DNA of 64,000 bases from Schistosoma haematobium (taxonomy: Eukaryota > Platyhelminthes > Trematoda > Strigeidida > Schistosomatidae): assembly GCF_000699445.3 (NCBI RefSeq), contig NC_067195.1:69560591-69624590 (forward strand), in the 5' to 3' direction. The notes below the pieces were generated by a model. The model was not told where the DNA came from, did not search any database, and was given only the letters and a program-made list of their open reading frames with translations. The position numbers and the translations under genes were made by a program. Positions within the stretch are counted from its first letter, which is position 1, and the number at the start of each line of letters is the position of its first letter. Positions 13,651 through 24,440 of this stretch are shown piece by piece.

Positions 13651-14620
13651 TTGCTACCTAACCATAATAAAATTCGGATTTGTCGTATTCATTATTATGT
13701 TGATAACTGTTTTATTTATAGCATATACTAGTTAGTTTCTAAATTGCATTTGAATTGTAACTGTAACTTGTCTAATTATTGCAGCTTTCGAACGACTTTT
13801 AAATTTAAATAATACCCATAAAACTGACCACATTGATCATTTAATATCTTATTGAATTCACTCATTTTTAACTAATCAACGCAGTTACATCACATTCGTG
13901 CATTGCTTCCAAGTAATTTCGCACTAAATTCACCATTCTTTGGCATTGTGTTATACTTAGCTATCAATTGGTCACTTTTGAGCTGTTAGATGTGTATATT
14001 TACGTATTGTGTGAATACAATATATACAGTTCAGAATTAACATATAGGCTCATCAAATGTCAAATATTTTTATTTGGCATTTTGATAAGTCTTTTTCTCT
14101 ATCTGCACGATATAGTGTAGTCTGGTATATATATTGATCTAATTACTGAAATAACCTTGACACTTTCACACAATTGCAGACACAAATCTGGGTACTATTA
14201 ATAATTAAACAAAGATTTGACGTTAGATTCAATACGGAGATGAAATATCATGATAAAATAATCCAACTCTATATCCCATAGGTTCCTTGTATTCACCGTA
14301 AAACTACATTTTTTGATGTACGTTTTAGTGAAACTAACCGGCGGAGAGACTGAATCTGAAATCGAGTGGTGTCGTGAAATGAAGATAACTGATTGGGTAT
14401 ATATGTATTTTTGTGTGTATAGTCAGTCATAGTTACTAATAAACATTGGTTTGCTGTGAAAATACTGTTTGAATAAGAATACCAAATGAAATTATGAGTT
14501 TTGAATAGTTTCTGTTATATCCCTATAAGAATAATGAATGTTAACTTTCGGGAACTATTTCTGAACTAATATTATACATATATTCTTATTATCAGAAGGG
14601 GTTTTGTTGAGATTTTAGAA

Positions 14621-14850
14621 ATTTCACTAGTTGAAATCATGAGTCAATTGAGGCTAGATCGGCTCAGTGGTCTAATGGTTAAACGCTCGCTCGAGAGACT
14701 GATAGGTCCTGGGTTCGAATCTCGCGGGGGGCGGGGTCGTGGATGCGCACCGCTGAGGAGTCCCATACTAGGACGAAACGGCCTTCCTGTGCTTCCAGGT
14801 TTTCCATGGTGGTCTAGCTTCAATTGACTCATGATTTCAACTAGTGAAAT
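14621..14850 (+). repeat. Hammerhead SINE bounded by 38-bp inverted repeats
   Basis: The + strand carries a tRNA-like head with box A ('tggtctaatggttaaacg') and box B ('gggttcgaatct', about 14711), then a hammerhead-like segment at 14747-14792, then 'cttccaggttttccatggtggtctagc'. The ends 14621-14658 and 14813-14850 are inverted copies of each other with one mismatch. The usual SINE 5' sequence (compare 46895-46930) is replaced by an inverted copy of the element's own 3' end. It lies in an intron of the MICAL gene, in the sense orientation. Confidence 0.88.
14747..14792 (+). ncRNA. Hammerhead-like ribozyme motif in SINE, partly decayed
   Basis: Core boxes CTGAGGA (14753-14759) and GAAA (14774-14777) fit the hammerhead consensus CUGANGA..GAAA. 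Stem II is GTCC (14760-14763) with GGAC (14770-14773). Stem I pairs GCACCG (14747) with CTGTGC (14787) with one mismatch. The cleavage triplet reads TTC instead of the GTC seen in the copies at 50.8 and 60.7 kb, and stem III is weakened. Activity is doubtful in this copy. Confidence 0.65.
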
Positions 14851-14879
14851 ATATTTTTATTGTATAGCTGTTAAGAGAC

Positions 14880-15170
14880 TAAACTATATATATTTATACT
14901 CCTCTTATTATAAGCTCTTATTGAAATATTAGTTACTGTTATATGGTTTGCTATTCTCGAGTTATTCCCAATTTATTTGTCCCAGTTTATCATAATCATA
15001 GCCACTTTTGGCTTGAACTTGTACAGATGTTATTTTCTATTTTATGGATGATGTGGTCTGATTTTACTTGTATATAAACTAAATATGTTCGAAATATATG
15101 ATTCGTATTTCGGAGGCCAATATTGGCGTTCTGGACTTAACAGGCAGGGTTAGGCGGGAAAAGTATCAAT
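14880..15170 (+). repeat. LTR-like dispersed repeat, copy 1
   Basis: Aligns by eye with 55100-55400 (+) and, more weakly, 35510-35815 (-). Shared landmarks are 'cttattataagct', '(a)cttttggctt', 'tattttctattttatgg' and a trailing 'aatatg.tcgaaata.atgattcg' then 'ggaggc'. The copy at 55 kb has AATAAA in this trailing block. The layout (polyadenylation-like signal near the end, no ORF) would fit a solo LTR or a retroelement 3' end. I could not identify terminal TG..CA or target duplications. Confidence 0.5.
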
Positions 15171-15500
15171 TTAAACTCGAGGTTGCTCGTACTGGTGTGT
15201 GCGTAGTTAGTTGGGTCGTATCTTAATTTGGAATCGTATTTTGCGATAATTGTATAAACTTAGGACATAACAGTTTCGGTGTTAGTTGGTACATTTTCAA
15301 TTCACCGTTTCAGTAAAATAGACAAATTGGTTACAACGGGTTACTAATTGTTGGTATGATTCTTTTGAATGTTTATTAGTTTAAATAAGATTATCATTTG
15401 AAGTCTCCGGGTAACGCGTCTCAAATATGAGATTGTAAAAATTATCATATTCGTCTTTTTCTTGAGAATGTTTTTCTTCTCTTTCATCCCCCGCTTTCAG

Positions 15501-15608
15501 GTATACGAACACTTCAATGTATTTTGCTAAAAGTTGCTTTATTATTTGGTGTGCAAGTATTTCCTGGCGTTACTTATACATCTTTAATTGAACCAAGTTC
15601 AAGTAAAG
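15501..15608 (+). CDS. MICAL: MICAL exon b: monooxygenase domain (FAD-binding region)
   Basis: Exon of 108 nt between CAG (15498-15500) and GTAAGT (15609). The first two bases complete the serine started in the exon ending at 4045. It encodes IRTLQCILLKVALLFG, then VQVFPGVTYTSLIEPSSSK, which aligns without gaps to the vertebrate MICAL block beginning IRQLQLLLLKVALLLG. It leaves one base (g) for the next exon. The last residues mark the point where vertebrate proteins have a short loop and this protein has a long insertion. Confidence 0.94.
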
Positions 15609-17639
15609 GTAAGTTATTTATTTTCTACTAAAACTTTCCTTCGGACTTCCTCCTGTCTGTATGTCTCACTTTCTCCCATTGATATATTGATTTATATCAT
15701 ATTTAACTGAATGATTTATCAAATTTAATCATTTATAGCAGTTAGCATGTTTGAATAACTATATTATCATGTGTATATAATTCATATTGAGTTTCTCGTT
15801 GTTTAACCATCACAGATCCGTTTTCTTTGCTGTTTACCTTACCAGTTGATTTAGATGTTTTCTTCATTTTCTTTATATTCTACGAATAATATTCCTTCAT
15901 TGATTTATCTCTCAAAACTGTGCACTAGTTTCATTTGATTCGCTCCAAATCTTAAATTAAAGTTCTTTTATTTAACTGATTATTTTTTGTCGTCGGTCGT
16001 GCTGAATATATTAACTTTTTATTGAATAGTTGTGTCTTTCACTAATTGTTTGAGTTGTTCCTCTCCACAACTAACTTTTTCTCATGTTTATTCGTGTGTA
16101 TAATCTGGAGGAGTGACTCTGGATTTTAGCTATTTAGTCGCGAGTTCGAATATCGCACCTACTTCAGTTTAAATCGTCTTGTCATACCATTAGCCCCTCA
16201 CACTTAAGGTGTTGTGACTCCAAAACCAAAATACACAAATCCGAACATGAATAAATGATTCAAATTTTTAAGTAGAAGATTATTCGCATTTTCAACAGGA
16301 AAATATCTAATATATCAGTAGTACAAATTATATGAAAATAATTTTTCTCTAATTAATCTAAAATGTAACAAATAATAAAGTAAAATATTTAAACTACTGT
16401 GTCTCATTTTGCTAATTTACGAATTGTTTCTGTGAATAATAAGTTATGAAGACGTTACAGCTTATTATATCGAGCAACGTAAAACCTGGCATATATGCGT
16501 CCTGTTTCAAGTTACCAAATCACGTCAACACAAGGAGATGAGTTAGTAATAGTCTCAACAGTAGTAGTAGAAGCGGCAGTAATAATGGAAAAGATAAAGC
16601 CTACACAACATGATTCTAGAAGAAAAAATGAGTTCGCGGATTTAAAAAACTTAATATTCAAGAGAAGAGAACGAGTAAATGGATTTTCATTACTACCGTT
16701 CCGATCAATTTTGAGGCATGTACTTTAACGTCTCCATTTATTATTTACAATATTCTCATGGACCCCAACCCGATAGTCTGCACCTATCCGCATAACTCAG
16801 TCTAACAGTCATTGACTTCATGAAACTATGGCTTATTTTGTGACTCCTTTTTTCTTAGAGGAAATCTTGTACCATTGTAGACCGAAATATTTCTAACTCA
16901 CCATGATTTATAAATGAGTACATTAATTTTAGTCATATTTTTAGGTTTTTCTGAAGAAAACTTAACTGGATGTTTCGTAAGGACAAGGATTGTAAATCAT
17001 TATGAATAGTTCAGTTGTTTACAAGATATCTAAAATCTCCACAAAACCCCTTCTGATATCTAAATGTTATGGTTTCCACTATTTGTTTTCTGAAAGTGAT
17101 TTCAATTTGAAGGTGTGTAGATTTCGTTACAAGCTGAAATGAACTTTAGAACCAATGGAAATCATAGAGCACTAAACAAACGTTTAGTCTGGTTTTAGGA
17201 GTCTTTATTGTCATCAGTGCATTTACCCACGATTCAGACCTTTTAGTTTCACATGAAGCACGTGTTATATTATAAATTGACTGTACACAAAAATTTGAAC
17301 CCTTGGATTCAGGCCTAACAGTACCATTTTCAAAAGACCTGAATATCTGTAAACTAGATCATTTGTCAACTAGTCAGTAAGCTGCTACCTGTGAGTATTT
17401 CCTAACTAGGATGGCGAAACAACTGAATAGTCCTTCGTGTTCCTCAATGATTATCCGGTTAATACATCATTCCACTAATCCGTATTTTCTTAACGAATCA
17501 CATCTATGTTTAATCTTTTCTGTCAATACTAATTCTGCTACCACCTCTACTACCCTAAGATTTGCCTTCTTCATTATTACTCCGAGATTTACCTCTCAAA
17601 GTTAATCACCAGTGGGTGATTACATGATAATTGTAAATA

Positions 17640-17765
17640 TAGGTTTGTGGAGATCATGGAGTTTCGTCAAATGAAACGGCCGTCCAGTGTTTCCAGGTTT
17701 TCACTGGAGGTCTAACATTGGTCGGTTCATGGCCTCAATGAAACTCAACAATCTACACAACCGTA
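17640..17765 (+). repeat. Hammerhead SINE, 3' half
   Basis: The + strand has 'tgaaacggccgtccagtg', then 'tttccaggttttcactgg', then 'cctcaatgaaactcaacaat', the usual SINE 3' body. The CTGANGA box and the tRNA-like head are missing, so only the GAAAC box plus the cleavage site with stem I 3' strand remain. Confidence 0.75.
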
Positions 17766-19170
17766 TACTTACTACTTTTTGATTGTTTATTTTTGTCTTG
17801 AGAAGGATTTTATAAACCGGTGCTCGGATTGTTAGATGAATAAATCTAATGTTAGTCAATAGATGATATACCATGATGTGAATTGCCCGAGTTATATCCA
17901 CTCACCAAATATAACTGTTGGCATAAACTCCACAATGAACTGATTTCAAAAAATAAGACCACTAGTTAAAAGAACAGACTTCGAATAAAATAGTACGCTT
18001 ATTTAACAAACGCTAACCGAAAATTTAATATTAATAGATCAATTTTGTAGGTCACTCTCACTTCGATCAATTGAGACATCGCTCATCTTATTAGTTTTAT
18101 TCTCTTGTTAATGCATGGATCTATACATCTTGCACATCATTAATGTGCTCATGATTGATAAAACTAGTCTAACAACACACTAAAAAAATTCGATTCATAT
18201 ATTCACGATTTGTTTCAAACACATTCGAAATTACTATTATATATATTATCATGATTGATTAATCTATTATTTGTAGGGTTAAAGATGTTTTGTTTATATC
18301 AAATTATGATTAATGGAAGGTTTCACAAAACTGACATTTTAGAAAAATATGGCATACGTATAATTTTATAAATTTGTATAATTATTGTGACAAAGCAAAT
18401 GAGACTTTAATTCAGTTGTCATGGCAGAGACATTGTGGTGAATCTAGGCTATTTAGTCACATGTTCAAATTTATTTTACCTATGGTAATTTAACTCAGAC
18501 AAGTGGAAGTGGTGGTTTAGCATCATTGAAGTTCAACCATTATAATTTGTATGAGTCATACATACAGTGTCGAAAGATTTCTCAATGGTTGGGTAGTATG
18601 CTACACTCCTACTTGTTTATTTCTTTGTTCTTTTCCCTTTTTCCTCATCAATATACTTATCTGTGTCTGCTAAACCGTACATAATTGACGTAGTGATTTG
18701 GACATATAGATAATATAGATTACCCTAGTGTTAGAGGACAAAGAATTGAACACAATTACTAAAATATTTTTTCTAGGATATTATTTCAGTTTAACCTTAG
18801 TATGAAATGTCCAATTCGCCTATGAATTATACCTTATCTAAGAGCTGCTCTGATTTACGCTAAGTCCAACAATTCAATTATCAATTCCATTGTCCATCCA
18901 TAGAACAGACAAATTGATATAGAACAGATGGAATGTAGCTAGCATGGAATACAGGACGCGGTTTGTCGGCAGATTTTACTTTTGTTAAATAAATGTAATG
19001 CTGTAAGCAATCAAATTTGTCGAATTATTTGTCCACTATGCAACACTTATCCTTATCTTTTTAAGTCTGATGATTAGCAACATGTTAAATTAGGTTAAAA
19101 CTTTTATATGACCTTAGAAATATACCATGTTTTTCATGATCCATATGCAAACTCACATTACAATTAATGA

Positions 19171-19178
19171 GTTTGTAG

Positions 19179-19182
<4 letters not shown>
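19171..19182 (+). repeat. Left target-site duplication of the retroelement at 19183-19730
   Basis: The 12-base string gtttgtaggtat occurs here and again at 19730-19741, immediately outside the opposite end of the element. This is the signature of target-primed reverse transcription. The first g is ambiguous because the element end is also g-rich. Confidence 0.85.
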
Positions 19183-19225
<43 letters not shown>

Positions 19226-19730
19226 TAATCACATAGATATTGGTACAATGGGGCACCAAATATATATGCGCCACAAAAATCTCATTTGAATTATGTGAGG
19301 GCTGTGATACTGCCCGGGTGCCCAAACCGAAGCAAGTGGTTTTCTTAGGAGGCCACACCCGAGCTCTCGACCCAAAGCTCTGATTCACAAGGCAGTGGAG
19401 CATCGTGGGGAGATGCAGTCCCATGGTAGCCGGTGACCAACGATTGGTTCATGAGCCATTTTTCCTTCATGATACTGGAGCCGACGTGCACCGTTGGTTT
19501 GGAATCAGGGTTTTCAAACTGCCCTAGGTGGACTCTCCATGTCCACCAACCTGGTTAAAGCACCGGACATTCGCTTCTTGTTCTCTCAATTTTGTCAACA
19601 ACAGTAATGCCACGAGAAGGCAGTGTGTAGAACTTCCCTGGCAGAGGCTATATACGCGTGTCCATGTGAGAGCATTCCGAGAGGGTGAGTGGACTCTCCT
19701 CACTCTCGGCCGTACCAGGGCATTTGGGGG
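19183..19730 (-). mobile_element. Non-autonomous retroelement (SINE-like, tRNA-unrelated), complete copy
   Basis: On the minus strand the element starts with 'cccccaaatgccctggtac' (19730), contains no sustained ORF, and ends in 'gtaccaatatctatgtg' plus a long (AAT)n tail (the (ATT)n tract at 19181-19225 on the + strand). It is flanked by a 12-bp duplication. The body is homologous to the copies at 26720-27178 and 34059-34478; this copy has about 55 bases near its 5' end that the copy at 26.7 kb lacks. The 3' end resembles the LINE end at 49100-49168, suggesting mobilisation by that LINE family. There is no tRNA-like box A/B head. Confidence 0.82.
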
Positions 19731-19804
19731 TTTGTAGGTATGATTACCAAGTCTCGACTTGATAAGTTCACATAAATTGAGCATTGAGGGGATTGTTATA
19801 AATA

Positions 19805-19900
19805 AAAATAATATATTTGTAATATCCCAACGAGTAAAAAAATTAAATTTTCTGATGTTTCGTGACTCAGTGTAATCCATTTCTTCGGAGAATATATAAC
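19805..19900 (-). repeat. Short dispersed repeat related to 24290-24440
   Basis: On the minus strand it reads a 'gaagaaatgg' block, then 'gtcacgaaac', then 'ttactcgttgggatattac', matching the order 'gaagaagtgg', 'gtcgtgaaacg', 'tacctattgggatataac' in the + strand copy at 24350-24430. No coding potential. Confidence 0.55.
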
Positions 19901-19949
19901 CAAATTAAAGTAACGCGTTTCAAAATTACAAAGGAACAAAGCAAGAATA

Positions 19950-20437
19950 TTAGGCGCGATCAGTCAAAAACAGGTTTGACCAAGTCAATGTCATGCCGTT
20001 CCGTTCAAGGTGATTTATATGATTTATAATCCCGTAGAACTGCCAAGACTCCAAATTAAATCGGCAATAGGAGTTCATGCCATTTTCAACAACCATCAAA
20101 TGGATATAAAAAACATCAAAATAATACAAAAAGGCTCTTCCAACTACAAAGAAAGAAGCTTTCCATACAATGCTTATTCCTACTGCCTCAATAGAAAAGA
20201 AGACCTCACTATCCATCCGACTTGGACTACCTATCCAAGCTACCATGTCTGATTCTTTTCACATTTCAATGTTATTTTACATACAAATCAAACTCCATCC
20301 TTTCTCACCACAAATGTCACATTTATTTCATACCTTACTATACACACAAATATACAAACATGTCTCATATAAATCGCCTTGAACGGAATGACATGACACT
20401 GACATGATCAGACTTGTTTTTGATTGATCGCACCTAA
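19950..20437. mobile_element. MITE-like DNA transposon with 73-bp terminal inverted repeats
   Basis: The left end 19950-20022 (starts ttaggcgcgatcagtcaaaa) and right end 20365-20437 (ends tgattgatcgcacctaa) are inverted copies of each other over about 73 bases with roughly ten mismatches. A TA dinucleotide flanks both ends, which fits a TA target duplication, though AT-rich DNA makes this weak. The interior is about 340 bp with no transposase-like ORF, so it would be non-autonomous. The superfamily is not assigned. Confidence 0.8.
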
Positions 20438-21564
20438 TAATAACGGTAACGATATTCTACCCGAATTATACTTTAAAGATTTTTACATTATCTCAAACTT
20501 AAAATTGTCTGTGATTAAAATGACTATTAATAGTTGAAAATTCCGCGATAACAATAAATTTATACTTTCCTAAAAATATGAATTTTTAGGGTATAGAGTA
20601 AAACTTAGCAAGGAGTCAAAATCAGTATTAAATGCAGAAATAAATGATTATTACCTTGAGCTTGATCGAAACTATGGCTCCATAAATCCTGAAAACGCAA
20701 CTAGCTTAGACTATACGCAACGTTTTTGATGTTCATTAAGTGAGTTCAACTAAGATGTTTGAGTTAGCTTTAGTTCATTCAGTCGGTGACTACTTCTAAT
20801 TTGAATCTAATTTTTCCGAAGATTTCTATCTAATCGTCTCGGGAATACCTGAACTATCTGTTGTAAACATGCTAGTGTCGCACAGCTCGAACATGCTAAA
20901 TAGTAAACATAAACACGATAGAGCTTGAAATTGAATCCCCTATGGAAATTATACTCGGATAGCACTCATCAATTAAATGAGTTATAAAAAATGACTTATT
21001 AAATATGAAAAAATTGTGAACAACAGCCCACAAGTTTTTCCAAAGTAATTAAAATTACCCAGTATGCCAATTGGATTAAAATAAGAGACCGACTAACTCT
21101 GTTAAGCAATTTCTTGAATAGGGAAACAGTGACCTCAAGTTAACTTAAAGGAACCAATACAGGCTAATAAAAACTGTCAGTTTATAACTAACCCTACAGT
21201 CTGACCGTGTTTTTTCGACAATTCGCCCATGTGAGTATTTATAACGTAACGTTATAATTAGATTTGAATTGTTTCATCCCTATTCTAGACAAAGGGTGGA
21301 TTCATAACATGCAATAAATAATAAAAATAATCATGTGTACTTGTGATAGCCCAGTTAGTCGAAATTTATAGTCATTACGAATACAGTTATTATGAGTGAC
21401 ACAAATTGATTGAAAAAAATTATTTGTACGTAAAACTTACAATAGTGCTGGTAAACACGATATCGTATTTGATGTAAATAGTCTATTGTTTTTTATTTTA
21501 CTTACTGTATTATCGTTCAGCTTTGTGATTTTGAACATTATCACTGCATATTTATCAGTATAGG

Positions 21565-21765
21565 GTTGTAAAGATTGTTGAATTTCATTGCAATCATGAA
21601 TCGATCAAAGTTAGACACCCACTACAAACCTGAAAGCACTGAACGGCCGTTTCGGACTCTTCAGCAGTGCGCGCCTACGACTTTGAGCGTGGATGCTTAA
21701 CCTCTAGATCACCAGGTGGGGATCCAATAGTACATATAAATAATTAATACAAATCCACGCATGTT
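21565..21765 (-). repeat. Hammerhead SINE with stem II deleted
   Basis: On the minus strand, a decayed tRNA-like head is followed by 'gcgcactgctgaagagtcc', directly joined to 'gaaacggccgttcagtgc', then the SINE 3' body. Both conserved boxes are present, but the stem II loop and its 3' strand (GGAC) are missing, and the cleavage triplet is GTT. The ribozyme should be dead. Confidence 0.78.
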
Positions 21766-23554
21766 TTGGTGAGACAGTCACTCTCAAAGGTTGTTCACTC
21801 TTTTTTCCCTCAGTTGACAACTCTAACTGAAAATAATATGGTCTAACTACCGTCATTTAAACAGATGTAATTGTTTAGATTTCAGACAGATAATGTAGTT
21901 TGTTTACCATACAAATACACTATTGTCATTCTTATTTCAATGAAGTCATTTATATTTTAAAGCATATCCCTACGTCGAAATGACAAATTGGAAAACTTTT
22001 TTTTACATTAGATTAATTTAGTCTGTGAATTTTGTTTTATTCAACTTTTACACAAACCAATAAACACTGTACCATCAGATAATCATGTCAGATATTAATC
22101 ATGTGTTTCGTAATGTTTATCCAATATAAAGCTTATATTTTTCACTAATTGTATCATAACTGATAAAATTGGCATTCCTCTAAAACTTCATTACTATATA
22201 ATATTCATGAAATGAAAATCATTAAAATCAAAGTCGAACTAAAATTATTATTATTTCAGTGTGAAGTATATTAATTGTACAACCTTGAATATGCAGAGTT
22301 GTGTTCCAAAGATATCTTCTATAGCTTTTCAATTATTGGAGTTGATCTAAATTAATTTTACAACCTGTGAAGTTTATCATTAACAACAATTCTTGTAGTG
22401 TAGCAATACTACTCAATTGATACCTGTTTTCCTTTCTTTTTTTCTCATTTGCATGTGATTTTCATCGTATTGTGTATTATATATACTTTAAGAATATCAC
22501 ACCGTCCTTATTTTGTACCTAATTCATATAGATTACAACGGTATTCCAGTTGACTGAATGTTGATTTACCGTGTGTTTGTTTGGGTTGAATGTTGTCTAA
22601 TTGATCTTGAATAGGTTAGTTAGTAATACACGTTACTTTAACGCTAAAAAGTGGTTTTTCTATACAACACAATCTCCAGTCTTCCTAACTTTCAAATTTT
22701 TATCCAGTACGCTCAGTTAGTCATGATTTATTCTTTATATCATCCATAATATCTTTACAGTAATTATAATCAAGAACTAGAAAGTGTTTTTACTGTTCGT
22801 TTATTGATATCATTGATAGTCTAATACAATTATTTTTTCCCTGACAAATTCGCATATACTCTGTCATATCGATTGTTGCATATCACCAGAAGTAAGCACC
22901 TATATTATTGACACTTTTTATTTGAAATTTATCGCTTTTCGTTTGATTAAATAAAACTTATGAAAAAGTTGATTCTTCTTAATTAAAACGTGTCAGTCTG
23001 TAATTGCGAAAATCTTTTTGATACAATTAATACTGAGTGATATAGATAACAACAAAACGCTTTAAATGATCTATTCACACAAATAAATTTTGCACTCACA
23101 ACCTTACGCAATATCGTGCCTAAAAGCTTTAACACTCATGAAATATCCAGGTTACTTTTAGAACTCTACACTTTAGAGTAAAGTAGTTAATTTCTCGAAA
23201 TCCACATAGCTTATGTTATCAATCGACGATCTCCGATCATCCATCGGCAATATACATTTCAAGTTACAAGTGGTTGAATTCTATCGACCCAAACTTTTAT
23301 CCTGAATTTCGGAGATCCATTTATCAACTATTCAGTATTGAGCACCTGGGTATTATTAGTGTAATAGGCTTTTGGAAATTGTTGAAACTTACAGTTTTTA
23401 GCACGCGCAGTTACTTCGTCTTAGCATGGAACTCCTTAGTTATGAACATCCAAGATGTTATTGAAGATTGAACCTAGGATTTTCAGGTGTCTCAGTTGTT
23501 TGTCAGTAACTCATCAATGATATCCGAAATAGCTCTTCTCAAGACCTGAAGATT

Positions 23555-23640
23555 CGGTGGGTTTGTGGATGAGTACTGCCTTGAGAAAAAACAGCTATCC
23601 AGTGCTTTCTGGTTTTCATTGTTTGGGTAATTAAGAGCAG
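23555..23640 (+). repeat. Degenerate SINE 3' part
   Basis: The order 'ggtttgtggatgagtactgc', 'ttgagaaaaaacagctatcc', 'agtgctttctggttttca' follows the SINE ribozyme and 3' region, with many substitutions. Confidence 0.5.
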
Positions 23641-23707
23641 TTTATGGTATAAATTATAAAATTTAATATTCTTCACAATCCTCCCGATACTAATAGTCCG
23701 TCTTTTA

Positions 23708-23738
23708 TTGTTATTATTATTATTATTATTATTATTGC
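23708..23738 (+). repeat. (ATT)n microsatellite
   Basis: Short uninterrupted trinucleotide tract within an intron; no adjoining retroelement end was recognised. Confidence 0.9.
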
Positions 23739-24257
23739 CAGCGGCAGTTTGTTATTCCAAATAACTACTATCCGTTTTCCTAATGGAAACACGCTTTATT
23801 TATTTTAATTTGTTATCCTCATTAAACGCCAAGTATTCGTAATCCAGCTTACCCAAAGATCTTATTAAATAAAGAATTATTCTGTCTTAAGGAAACCATT
23901 CAACTTGGAATATCTTTGTAATAATAATAGTGGGATTGATAAGAATGTTAGGGTTATGGTCACTTTTAATACAATTTGTTGACCGAAGGGATAGAGAGGA
24001 TTTTTCAGCTACAACAAAGCAATTACATAATTGTTTGACCCTTTAACTTGCGAATGGTGTTTGTCACCACACCCCTACACACAAATAATATCGAGTGTAG
24101 AAATTTCGGGCTTTGCACCTACACCGAGTTTGCACATTTGCATCAAACTCAAGGGTTGGTATTTTCATAATTTCTTCTCGTCAGTTTTGTTTCAAATTCG
24201 ATCGGCAAAGAGATGTTTTGTAATAGGGACGCGGGGGGGATTTGTAACCTACAAAGA

Positions 24258-24261
<4 letters not shown>

Positions 24262-24294
<33 letters not shown>
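24262..24294 (+). repeat. (TA)n microsatellite
   Basis: An uninterrupted TA tract directly abuts the short inverted-repeat element at 24290-24440. Confidence 0.9.
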
Positions 24295-24298
<4 letters not shown>

Positions 24299-24440
24299 AT
24301 ATCCCAATGAGTACTATTTATACTTGTGTTAAATTAATTCGGTTACTTACTTACTCTGAAGAAGTGGCTTATCTAAAGTCGTGAAACGTTATAAATATAA
24401 TTTTTCTACCTATTGGGATATAACAAAATTATATTTATTA
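24290..24440 (+). repeat. Short repeat with inverted 'gttatatcccaat' ends
   Basis: The motif gttatatcccaat near 24296 is repeated inverted as attgggatataac near 24412, about 95 bp apart, framing a 'ctgaagaagtggc..gtcgtgaaacgtt' segment. The second half is shared with 19805-19900 on the other strand. It may be a small non-autonomous element; I do not recognise the family. Confidence 0.5.

Larger units (their letters stand above)
4046..15500 (+). other. MICAL intron (11.5 kb)
   Basis: GT-AG intron (GTAAGT at 4046, CAG at 15498-15500). It carries degenerate hammerhead-SINE copies (about 4560, 5950 and 6345), an RTE family B fragment (8592-9615), a long RTE family A remnant on the minus strand (11675-13650), a SINE bounded by inverted repeats (14621-14850) and an LTR-like dispersed repeat (14880-15170). 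The stretches 6500-8590 and 9620-11670 are A+T-rich with only chance ORFs, and I see nothing else in them. Confidence 0.85.

Noticed and set aside
14662..14730. A genuine tRNA gene
   Set aside because: Box A and box B are present, but the region does not fold into a full cloverleaf with an acceptor stem at the expected place, and it is the head of a repeated SINE.
14639..14832. Two mirror-image 62-codon frames on opposite strands starting MSQLRLD / MSQLKLD
   Set aside because: They are produced by the inverted repeats of the SINE and cover its tRNA-like and ribozyme parts; not proteins.
24031..24384. 117-codon frame on the + strand
   Set aside because: It runs through a (TA)n microsatellite and a short repeat, so the openness is explained by simple sequence.
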